A DNA stretch of 64,000 nucleotides from Chthonobacter albigriseus (lineage in GTDB: Bacteria > Pseudomonadota > Alphaproteobacteria > Rhizobiales > Pleomorphomonadaceae). A program made the position numbers and the translations under genes. Shown here piece by piece: positions 1 to 12,000 of this stretch (its first letter is position 1; every line of letters starts with the position of its first letter). Under the pieces are notes generated by a model. The model ran no database searches. It was not told the origin of the DNA and was given only the letters and a program-made list of their open reading frames with translations. The DNA lies in the NCBI RefSeq assembly GCF_013839445.1, contig NZ_JACDIT010000001.1, positions 422,576 through 486,575 on the forward strand, given 5' to 3'.

Positions 1-3000
1 CGCGGCGTCGCCGCCGGCCAGGATCGAGTAGGTGGGCGAAACGCCCTCCGGATCGGTGGCCGAGACGGTGAGGACAGCGGTCTGGTTCTCCGCCACCCAC
101 ACTGCCGCAGACGACGAGATCACCGGCGCCTCGTTGACGTTGCCGACGGTGACCTGGACCGACTGGACGGAGGACAGGGTGCCGTCGCCGGCCCTGACCT
201 GCACTTCGTAGATGCCGTCGGCATCCGCATCCGCCGGCGATTCCGCATTCGGGAGGGTGATGAAGGAGAGCACACCGGTGGACGCATCGATCTGGAACAG
301 GGCTGCGTCGGCTCCGCCGGCGATCGTGTAGGCCGGCGCGGTTCCTTCGGGATCGACGGCGGTCACGGTGCCGACGGTGGACTGGTTCTCGGTGATGGCG
401 AAGCTCGCCGACGAGGTGATCGCCGGGGCTTCGTTGACGTCGGTGACGGTCACGCCGAGAGTCTGGACGGTTCCGAGCGACCCGTCGCTCGCCCGCACCA
501 TGACCTCGTATACGCCGTCGCCGTCGGAGTCGGCCGGGGCTTCGTGGTCGGGTGCCGAGACGAATGTCAGGACCCCGGTTCCGCTGACGATCTGGAACAG
601 GGCGGCGTCCGCTCCGCCGATGATGGAGTAGGTGATCACGGCGCCGCTGTCCTGATCGGTGGCCGTGACCGTGCGCACCGCGGTCTGGTTCTCGGACACC
701 GAGACCGTCGACCCGGACGTGATCGTCGGGGCCTCGTTGACGTCGGTGACGGAGATCGTCAGCGTGTCGGTGACCATGCCGCCGCCGGAATAGGTGGCGG
801 TGACCTGGACGTTGCGCGTCGTGCGCTCCTCGAAGTTCAGGTCGGCACCGGTCGCGACCCGCAGTTCGTTGCCGACGATGACGAACAACGCCGCGTCGGG
901 ACCGCTCAGCGCGTAGGTGACGCCGCCCGCGCCGTTGGAGAGCGACAGGGTGGCGACCGTGGCGCCGCCGGCGGAATTCTCAGCGACGGTGTTGCCGCTG
1001 GACTGCAGGCTGACGCCCGCCACGATGTCGCCCGCCGCGAGGACGCGATCGGAGAACTCGAACAGTTCGACGTTCTTGACGGTGTCGGTATCGTCGCCGA
1101 AGACGCGCTGATCGGCGAGCGTGTAGGTGCTCGATGCCGCATCATAGGTGATGACGTAGTCCGACCAGACGCCGGTGAAGACGGCGCGGTCGGTGCCGGC
1201 ACCACCGTCCAGGGTGTCGTTGCCCAGTCCGCCGACCAGGCGATCGTTGCCGACGATCGAAGCGTCCGATGTGGAGGCGTCGACACTGCTGCTCTGGACG
1301 ATCGAGATGTTGTCGATACCGTAGGATTCGTTGTTGAGCGCCTCGTTGAAGTTGCCGCCGAAACCGAGGCGGAGCGCGCTGCCCGGGTTGTCGACGGAGA
1401 GGCGGACGCGGTAGCTGTACTCGGGCCAACCGAGGCCGAAGACATTGCCCAGGCTGGAAATCGGGCTGATCGTGTAGGAAACGCCCGCCGTGGCGCCGGA
1501 CGCGCCCGAGGTCGTCAGGCTGGTGAGTACGGAGGTGATCGCGACTCCGTTCACATAGATCCGCACGCCCTCGCCCGCATCCCAGCTGTCCATGCGGAGC
1601 AGATCGAATTCGACGATCGCCGCCTGGCTGGAATCGACCGCGTAGGTCTTGTGAACGGCTTCGGCGAAGGCGCTGGTGCCGAAGTTGCCGAGGAAGTTGG
1701 TCAACGCCGCCGAGGTGGTGTCGACGGTACCCACGTTCCAGCCGGACGCCGTTCCGCTCTCGAAGGTCTCGACGGAGAGCACGGTGGAATCCGTGTCGCC
1801 GACGAGGCGGTCGTCGCCGATGCCGCCGACCAGCGTGTCGTTTCCGAAGTCGCCGATAAGGACGTCGTCGCCGTCGCCGCCGGAGAGGCTGTCATGGCCG
1901 TTCGCCCGGGCGAACACCACGTTGTCGACCATGGCTCCCCAGCCGTCGCCGTTGTTGTCGGCGGACTGCTCGCGGAACTCGATGCGGTCAGTGCCGCCGG
2001 TTCCGGTGACCAGGAACTGATGGGTCAGCCAAGTCGAAACAGCAGGGTCGATGGTGGCGATCACCGTTCCGTTGAAGACGACCTGGACGGTGACGTTGCT
2101 GGGCGTTCCGTTGTGGGTGTTGAGGTCGAACTGGAACAGATACTGCTCGCCGGCAACGGTGGCGACGTCCTGCCAGACGCTGTCGATGCCACCGGTGAAG
2201 TCGCGAAGCATGAGGTGCTGGTCGCCGTGCTGGCTGAACACGCCGGCGTTGTCGTAGACCGCGAGATTGCCGCTGGTGCTCTGCCAGCCTGTGGAGGTGG
2301 CGGTGAAGTAGATGCCGCCGAGGCGGCTGACGGCGTAGCTTTCGAATGTGGAATTGAGCAGCAGGTTGGCCGCGGTGTCCCACTGGAACAACGAGCGCAA
2401 CGACCCGTCGCCCTTCAGCACATCATTGCCATCGCCGCCGGAGACGGTATCCGCGCCGGCGCCGCCGATGATGACGTTGGCCTCGGCGTTGCCGGTCAGG
2501 GTATCGGCGTAGACCGAGCCTGTCAGGTTTTCCATCGTCGCGAGGGTGTCGCCGGCGGCGTCGCCGCCCGAGCCAGTGCCAGCAGCGAGGTCCACAGCGA
2601 CCGCGGCGCTCGACCGGGCATAGGACGCGGTGTCGGAACCGGCACCGCCGGTGATGGAATCGGCACCCGCACCGCCGACGAGGGTATCGTCGCCGCTACC
2701 GCCGTTGATCGTGTCGTTGCCGGCGCCGCCGTCGATCACGTTGTTGCCGGCGTCGCCGGTGAGTGTGTCGGCGTGGGCGGTGCCGGTGAGGTTCTCCACC
2801 TCGTAAAAGGTATCCTGCGTGATGCCGCTGGTCTCGATCCCTCCGGGCGCGGAATAGAGCTGGCGGACGTCGGCTTCCTCGATCGCCTTGCTGAAGATGG
2901 CGAAGTCGTCGATCTGACCGGCGAAAGCCTGGTCGCTGCCCCAATTGGAACGACCGATGAAATTGCTGGTGCGCACCACATCAGAAATCGAGACGGCGCC

Positions 3001-6000
3001 CGTTGTCGACGCGAGCAGCTCTCCATTGACGAAGAGCTGCATGATGCCGGCTTGGTAGGTGACGGCAACGTGCATCCACTGCCCGGCGACGATAACGTCG
3101 GTCGGGGTTGAAATAGCGGAAGCAACGGAGTTTTCGCTGACATAGAAGCGAAGCTGCCCGCTGGTTCCATTCCGGCTCAAAAGGATGTTGTTCACCCCGG
3201 CACCGGTGCCGAAGTCGAAGATGCGTTCCCAGGAGCCGGAACCCGGCCCGCGATCGAACTTGACCCAGGTCGCTACCGAGAAGGCGCCGCCGAGCTGGAG
3301 ACCGTCGATCCGGGCGTGCGGGGCAGCCGAGCCGGAGCCCGAGCCGGAGAAAGTCAGCGCGTTGCCATGGCCCGACAGGCCGGCGGTCCGCGTGACGCCG
3401 CTGACGAGTTGCATGGCCCGCGCACCGGAAGCGGCGATCGAGGCAGTGCTGCCGCTGGTGGAATCCGCGAAGGCATAGGCGGTCATCAGCCGCGCGTTGC
3501 TGTAGGCGAAGGAGGCGACCGCCGCATTCTCGCCACCACCGGAAACCGATCCCGATGCCATGTTCACCGTGACGCCGGACGCAGCGTCGGAGTAGTCGGC
3601 CGTGTCGATGCCGGAGCCGCCGATCAGGACGTCGGCGCCGGTTCCGCCCTGGAGGACGTCGTTGCCCTCCCCGCCGTAGAGGGTGTCGGCGCCGGCCCCG
3701 CCGGCAAGGGTATCGTCGCCGTAGTTGCCCTGAATGAGGTTGGCGTTGGTGTCGCCGGTGAGATGGTCGGTATAGCGGCCACCAAGCAGGTTCTCGATGC
3801 CGGCGTAGTAGTCGCCCGCCGCCTCGAAACCGGCGGCGCGGTAGCTCGCGCTGGCCTGGCCGAGGTCGACCTTGACGCCCCAGCTGATGGAATAGTCCGC
3901 CGCGTCGATGCCGGACCCGCCGTCGATGAGGTCGGATCCCCAGCGGCCGTCGATCACGTCATCGCCGTTGCCGCCGACGACGGTGTCGTTGCCGTCCTGG
4001 CCGCGGAGATTGTCGCTGAACCCGGAGCCGACCAGAAGATCGACACCGGTCAACCAGTCGGTGCCGGCGCCGGCCGTGTTCTGCCAGGAATTCTGGACCC
4101 TGAGGTCGACGCGAACACCCTGGGCAGCGCTGGCGTAGCTGACCGTGTCGGTTTCCGTGCCGCCGCTGATGACGTCGTTGCCAATACCGCCGTCTAGGGT
4201 GTCGTTGCCGGCGCCGCCAATCAGGCTGTCGTCGCCCGCGCCTCCTCGCATGGAGTCGGCACCGCTGCCGCCGTCGACGGTGTCGTTGCCGGACCCACCG
4301 TCCAGCGTGTCGTTTCCAGCGACGCCGAAGATGACGTTGTTGCCGGTGTCGCCGGTGAGAACGTCGTTGAAGGCCGACCCGGACAGGCCCTCGATGGAGA
4401 TCAGCGTGTCGCCCGCGGCGTGGCCGCCGGTCATGGTTCCGCCGAGCGTCACGTTGACGGCGACGTTGGAGCCGCCGTAGTCGGCGACGTCCGTGCCGGC
4501 GCCGCCGTCGAGAGTGTCGTTGCCCGCATAGCCTTGCAGGGTGTCGTTGCCGTCGCCGCCGCGCAGCGCATTGCCAGATGCGTCGCCGCCGAGGGTGTCG
4601 GCGTAGGCGGAGCCGATCAACCCTTCGATCGAGATCAGGGTGGTGCTCGCCGCATCGCCGGTCTGGATCATCGAGGTCAGGTCGACCGTGATCGCAGCGG
4701 TCGCGCGGGAGAAGTCGGCGACGTCCGTGCCGTCGCCGCCGTCCAGGGTGTCGGTACCGCCGCCGCCGCCCAGCGTATCGCCGCCGTCGCCGCCCTGCAG
4801 GACGTTGCTGCCGGTGTCGCCGTAGATGACGTCGGACAGGCCCGAGCCGATGACGTTTTCGATGGCGATCAGGTTGTCGCCGGCCGCGTCGCCGCCCGAC
4901 TGGACGAGCTGGGTCAGGTCGATGGTGACGGCCTGGACCGATCCGGCATAGGAGACGGTGTCCACATCGGCGCCGCCGTCCAGGGTGTCGGCCCCGGCAC
5001 CGCCGGTGAGCGTATCGTCACCGGCGTTGCCGAGCAGGGCGTTGGCCGCGGTGGTGCCGGTCAGGGTGTCGGCGTAGGCCGAGCCGTTGAGGTTCTCGAT
5101 GGTGGCAAGGACGTCGCCTTCCGCATGGCCGCCGCTGGCGGTGCCAAGGGCGAGGTCCACGGTGACGGCGGCGTCGGAGAGCTGGTAGTCCGCCGTATCG
5201 GAGCCGTTTCCGCCGGTGAGCGTGTCGGCGCCGGCGCCGCCGACGAGGGTGTCGTCGCCGCTGTTGCCGGAGAGCGTGTTGGCGTTCGTGTCACCGGTCA
5301 GATGGTCGTTCAGGATGGACCCGATCACCGTCTCGATGGCGATCAGGCTGTCACCCTCGGCGTCACCGCCGGTGTTGACGTTCGTCGAGAGGTTGACGGT
5401 GACAGCGTCGAGCGACGTGGAGTAGTCGACCGCGTCGGTATCGCCGCCGCCGTCCAGCGTGTCCGCGCCTGCTCCGCCGACGAGGGTGTCGTTGCCGGCT
5501 CGGCCTTCGAGGCGGTTGGCCGCAGTGTCGCCGGTGAGGCGGTCGGCGAAGGCGGAGGCGAGGATGACCTCGACTTCGCCCAGGTTGTCGCCGTCGGCCG
5601 TGCCGCCGGTGTTGACGTTGGTCGTGAGGTTGACGGTGACCGCGGCAGTGGAGGCGGTGTAGTCGACGGTGTCCGTACCGGCGCCGCCGCGGATGGTGTC
5701 GAGGCCTGCGTCGGCGACGATGATGTCGTCGTCCGCGCCGGCCGAGATGCTGTCGTCACCGGCTCCGCCGAGCAGGGAGTCCGCGCCGGCGCCGCCGTCG
5801 AGCGTGTCGTTGCCGGCCGCGCCGGAGATGGTGTCGGCACCATCGGAGCCCGACAGGGTGTTGGCGGTGCCGTCGCCGGTGAGGGTGTCAGCGTAGGTGG
5901 AGCCGACGACGCCCTCGATGCCGGCGAGCACGTCGCCCTGGGCGAAGCCGCCGGCCTGGGTCGCGACGGCGAGGTTGACCGTGACGGCGGCCGTGGACTG

Positions 6001-9000
6001 GCTGTAGTTGACGACGTCGATCTCGCTGCCGCCCGTCAGGCTGTCCGCCCCGAGCGAACCGAAGAGCGTGTCGGCGCCAGCGCCGCCGGTCATGGTCTCG
6101 GCGGTGGCGAGGCCGTAAAGGGTGTCAGCGTAGGCGGAGCCGATCACGGCCTCGATCGAGGTCAGCGTGTCGCCCTGGGCCTCGGCCCCGAGCCCGGTGC
6201 CGGCTGCAAGGTCGATGGTGACGGCGCCGGTGGCGGCCGAATAGTCGGCCGTGTCGGTGTCGGCGCCGCCGTCGAGGGAGTCGGCGCCCGCGCCGCCCAC
6301 CAGGGTGTCGTTGCCCGCGCCGCCGGTCAGGCGGTTGACGGCGGTGTTGCCGGTGAGGTGGTCGGCCAGGCCCGAGCCGACGACGTACTCGATCGAGACG
6401 AGGGTGTCGGAGGCCGCATCGCCGCCGGTGCCGGTGCCGGTGCCGGTCAAGAGGTTGACGGTCACCGCGGACGTCGACAGGGCATAGGTCGCGGTGTCGT
6501 TGCCGGCGCCGCCGTTGAGCGTATCGGCGCCGCCGCGGCCGGCCAGGACGTCATCGCCGTCGTTGCCGAGGAGAAAGTTCGCGCCGCCGTCACCGGTGAG
6601 GGTGTCGGCGAGGTTGGAGCCCGAGACGTTTTCGATCTCCTGGAGCACGTCTCCGGCGGCGTCGCCACCGGTCTGGCTCGCCGCAGTGAGATCGACCGTG
6701 ACGCCGGACGCCGACCCGAGGTAGCTGGCCGTGTCGGTCCCGGTTCCGCCGACGAGGGTGTCCGCGCCGAGGCCGCTGGCGAGCGTGTCGTTGCCCGCGG
6801 CGCCGTCCAGCCGGTTCGCGTTGTCGTCACCGGTGAGCGTGTCGGCATGGGCCGAGCCGGTCAGGTTCTCGATACCGAGCAGGATGTCGCCGGTTGCATC
6901 GCCGGCAGAGCCGACGCCCGAACGGAGGTCCACCGTGACGGCGGAGGCCGAGCCGCTGTAGCTGGCCGTGTCGGTGCCGTCGCCGCCGTCGATCAGGTCC
7001 AGACCGGCGCCGCCTTCCAGACTGTCGTTGCCGAGCCCGCCGGTGAGGGAATCGTTGCCGGCGCCAGCGCTCACCGTGTCGTTGCCGTCACCGGCGGCGA
7101 TCACGTTGGCGTTGCCGTCGCCGGTCAGCGTGTCGGCATAGGCCGAGCCGGTGAGGTTCTCGAAGGCGCTGATGACGTCGCCAGCGGCATCGCCGCCGGA
7201 TACGACGCGGGTCTGCAGGTTGACCGAAACGGCCGCGGTGGAGGCGGAATAGGAGAGCGTGTCGGTTCCGGTGCCGCCGTCGAGCGTGTCCGCGCCGCTG
7301 CCGCCGTCGACGAGGTCGTCGCCCGTGCCGGCGAGGATCGAGTCGGCGCCGATGCCGCCCGCCACGGTGTCGTTGCCGATGCCGGCATCGATCGTGTCGT
7401 TGCCGTCGTCGCCGGACAGGCTGTCGTTGCCGGAGCCGCCGAGGAGGGAGTCGTTGTCCGCGCCGCCGGAGACGGAATCGTCGCCCGCGCCGGCGTCGAG
7501 CGTGTCTGCGCCGACCCCGCCGGTCAGCGTGTCGTTGTCCGCCCCGCCAAGGAGGCTGTCCGCTCCGGCGCCGCCGACGAGGGAGTCCGCCCCCGCGTTG
7601 CCTTCCAGAATGGAGCCGGTGGCCGCGGCCGTCAGGGTGTCCGCGTGCGCGGAGCCCAGGATCCGTTCGATCTCGACGAGGACGTCGCCGGTGGCGTCGC
7701 CGCCGGATGCGGTGGATGCCGCAAGGTTGACCGTGATGGCCGACGCGGAAAGCCGGTAGTCGGCCGTATCGGTTCCGGCGCCGCCGGTCAGCGTGTCGGC
7801 GCCCGAGCCGCCTTCCAGCAGGTCGTCGCCGGCGTTGCCGGAGAGGGAGTCGTCCCCTGCCCCGCCGGAGACGGTGTCCGCGCCATCGCCGCCACTGAGA
7901 ACGTTGGCGACGGTGCTGCCGACGATCGTGTCGTTCAGCGCGCTGCCGATGACGTTTTCGACCAGCGTCAGGCGGTCGCCGTCAGCGTGGCCGCCGGTGC
8001 CGCTGCCGGCCGCGAGGTCGACCACGACCGCGGCGTTGGAGGCGGCGTAGCTGACGGTGTCGCTGCCGGCGCCGCCGTCGAGGCTGTCCGCCCCGGCCGC
8101 GCCGATCAGGGTGTCGTCACCGGCGCCGCCGACCAGGGTGTCGGCGCCAGTGGTGCCGCTCAGCGTGTCGTTGTGGTCGGAGCCGATGGCGCCTTCGAAG
8201 GAGATGAGGACGTCGCCCGTCGCATCGCCGCCGGAGGCGGACTGCGTTGCAAGGTCCACGGACACGGCGACGCTCGACCCGGAATAGTCGACGACGTCGG
8301 AGCCCGCGCCGCCGTCCAGCGTGTCGGCACCGCCGCCGCCGCTGAGGGTGTCGTTGCCGCCGTTGCCGGTGAGCTGGTTGGCGGCTCCATCGCCGATGAT
8401 GGAGTCCGCCCCTGAACCGCCGAGAACGTGCTCGAAGTTGGCGATGGTGTCGCCGGCCGCGTCGCCGCCGGAGGCGGTGGCGAGCGCCAGGTCGATCGCG
8501 ACGCCGACCGCGGAGGTCGAGTAGTCGAGGGTGTCGATGCCCGCGCCGCCGTCCAGGTCGTCGGCTCCGGCGCCGCCGCGGATGGTGTCGTTGCCGCCGT
8601 TGCCGTCGAGGACGTTGACGCCGGTGGTGCCGACCAGGAGGTCGGCGAAGGCGGTGCCGATCGCGCCCTCGATCGAGGTCAGCGTGTCGCCGGCCGCGAA
8701 GCCGCCGCTCGCCGTTCCGGCGACCAGATTGGCGGTGATGCCCGCGTTGGAGCGGGAGTAGTCGACGACGTCGACACCGGTCCCGCCGTCGATGGTGTCG
8801 GCGCCCGCGCCCGCAGTGAGCGTGTCGTCTCCGGCCAGGCCGGTCAGCAGCGAGCCGGTGTCGTTGGCAGCGAGCGCGTCCGCATAGGACGAGCCGATCA
8901 CGCCTTCCATCTCGCTGAAGCTGTCGCCCGCGGCATCGCCGCCGGAGGCCGTGCCGGCCAGGAGGCTGACGGTGACGCCGGCGCCGGAGGAGGTGTAGTC

Positions 9001-12000
9001 GAGGATGTCGGTGCCGGCGCCGCCGACGAGCGTATCGGCGCCCGCCGCGCCGGCGAGCGTGTCGTTGCCAGCTCCGCCGGTCAGGAGGTTGTCGGACGCC
9101 GAGCCGGTGAGCCGGTCGGCGTAGCCGGAACCGACCGCCTGCTCGATGCCGCTCAGGGTGTCTCCGGCGGCGTGGCCGCCCGATCCGGTTCCGGCTGCAA
9201 GGTCGAGGGTCACCGCGGCCGTGGAGGCGCTGTAGTCGACGCGATCCGTGTCGGCGCCGCCGATGATCGTGTCGGTTCCAGCCCCCGCGACAAGGGTGTC
9301 GTTGCCCGCCGCGCCGTCAAGGCGCGATCCGGCGGCGGCCGCGGTCAGCATGTCGGCATGGGCCGAGCCGGTGACGTTTTCGATGGAGGACAGGCTGTCG
9401 CCGGCGGCATCGCCGCCGCTTGCCGTCTGTGCCAGGAGGTTGACGGTGACCCCGGCGGCAGAGCCCGTGTAGACGACCGTGTCCGATCCGGCGCCGCCGA
9501 CGAGCGTGTCAGCACCGCCGCGGCCTTCCAGGGTGTCGTCGCCGGCGCCGCCGTCCAGGCGGTTCGCGTCGGCCGTGCCTGCCAGGGTGTCGGCGTAGGC
9601 CGAACCCGTCGCGCTTTCGAAGCCGGAGATGGCGTCGCCGGCTGCGTCGCCGCCCGACGCCGTGTTGGCCAGAAGGTCGATCGTCACGCCTGCCGACGAG
9701 CCGGCATAGGAGAGCGTGTCAGTTCCCAGGCCGCCCACCAGGCTGTCGGACCCGGCGCCGCCCTCCAGGGAGTCGTCCGCCGCGCCGCCCAGCAGCGTGT
9801 CGTCGCCTGCCGCGCCGGTGAGGGTGTCGTTGCCGCCGCCGCCGTCGAGAACGTTGGCGGTGGTATCGCCAGTCAGAGTATCGGCGAGGCCGCTGCCGAT
9901 CACGCTTTCAATGCCGGAGAAGGTGTCGCCCTGCGCATCGCCCCCGGTGCCGGTCCGCGTCGTGAGGTTGACGGTGACGGCGGCGGTGGAAAGGGCGAAG
10001 TCGATGGTGTCGATGCCGGCGCCGCCGACAATGGAGTCGGCGCCCGAACCGCCGACGAGCGTGTCGTCGCCGCTGCCACCGTCCAGGGTGTCGTTGCCGG
10101 CCGCGCCGACGAGGGAGTCGGCGCCGTCGTTGCCGGTCAGGCGGTTGGCGGAACTGGTGCCGACCAGGACATCGGCGTGGGCCGAGCCGATGGCATTCTC
10201 GAACTCGCGAATGACGTCGCCGGTGGCATGGCCGCCGGACACGGCATTGGTGGTCAGATCGACGCTGACGGCGAGGTCGGAGGCCGAGTAGTCGAGCGTG
10301 TCGGTGCCGGTGCCGCCGATGAGGGAATCCGCGCCTGCCCCGCCGACCACCACGTCGTCGCCGATGCCGCCGTCCAGGGTGTCGTCGCCGATGCCGCCGG
10401 AGAGGGTGTCGGCACCGTCGCCGCCGGTCAGGCTGTCGTCGTCGTCGGAACCGGTCAGGCTGTCGGCATAGGCCGAACCGATGATCGCCTCGATGGAGTC
10501 GAGAGTGTCGCCCAGGGCGTCGGCGCCGGTGTTGAAGCCGGTAGCGAGGTTGACGGTCACGGCGCCCGTGCTGTCGGTGTAGTCGGCGGTGTCGAAGCCC
10601 GCGCCGCCCTCGATCGTGTCGGCGCCCGCGCGCCCGATGATGATGTCGTCGCCGGCGCCGCCGGTCAGGACGTTGGCCACCGACGAGCCGGTCAGCCGGT
10701 CGGATAGGCCGCTGCCGATGACATTCTCGACGAGCGTGAGCGTGTCGCCGGCCGCGTCGCCGCCGGTGCCGGTGCCGGCGGTCAGGTCCACGGTGACGGC
10801 CGCGGCGCTGAGGGCGTAGTCGGCCGTGTCCGTGCCGCTGCCGCCTGACAGAGTGTCCGCGCCCGCCCCGCCGCGCAGCAGATCGTCCGAGGCGCCGCCC
10901 TCCAGGCGGTCGGCTCCGTCGCCGCCCACCAGCGTGTCGTTGTCTTCGCCGCCCTGCAGGACGTCGTCGCCGGCCGCGCCGACCAGGCTGTCGGCTCCCG
11001 CGCCGCCGACGATCGTGTCGTTCGCGCCGCTGCCGGTGACCTGGTCGTCGTAGGCCGAACCGATGACGCTCTCGATGGAGGTCAGCGTGTCACCGGTGGC
11101 GTGGCCACCCGATGCGCTGCCGCTCGCCAGATCGAGCGTGACGCCTGCGTCGGAGGCGGCGTAGCTGACCTGGTCGCTGCCCAGGCCGCCGTCGAGGACG
11201 TCGCCACCGGCGCCGCCGATCAGGGTGTCGTTGCCGCTGCCGCCGACCAGGGTGTTCGCACCCGTGGTGCCGGTCAGCGTGTCGGCGTAGTTGGAGCCGA
11301 TGACGTTCTCGACATCGGTCAGGCGATCACCGGCCGCCGTGCCGCCCGTGGCGAGGCCGGAGGTGAGGTCGACGGTGACCGCCGCGCCGCTGTCCGTGTA
11401 GATCGCGGTGTCGACACCGTCGCCGCCGTCCAGGGAATCCGCGCCGACGCCGCCGGTCATGGAATCGTTGCCGTCGCCGCCGTCGAGGCGGTCGTTGGCG
11501 GTGCTGCCGGAGAGGACGTCGGCGTGGTCGGAGCCGATCACGCCTTCGAAGCCGCTGACGACGTCACCGTCCGCGTGACCGCCGGAGACCGCGTTGGTGG
11601 CGAGATTGACGGACACGCCGGCGGTGGAGCCGGTGTAGTCCAGGACGTCCTGGCCGCTGCCGCCGAGCAGCGTGTCGGCGCCCGCGCCGCCCTTGACGGT
11701 ATCGTCGCCGGCACCGGCGTCGAGCCGGTTGGCGCCGCTGGTACCGGTCAGGGCATCGGCAAAGCTGGAGCCGATCGCCGACTCGAAGTCGGCGATCACG
11801 TCGCCGGCCGCGTGGCCGCCGGAGGCGGTGTTGGCGGTCAGGTCGACGGAAACGCCGGCGTTGGAGCCGGCGTAGTCGATCGTGTCGGTGCCGTCGCCAC
11901 CGTCCAGGGTGTCCGCGTCGGCGCCGCCGGAGATGGTGTCGTCGCCGTCGTTGCCGACGAGGAGGTTGGCGCCGGTGCTGCCGGTCAGCAGGTCGGCGTA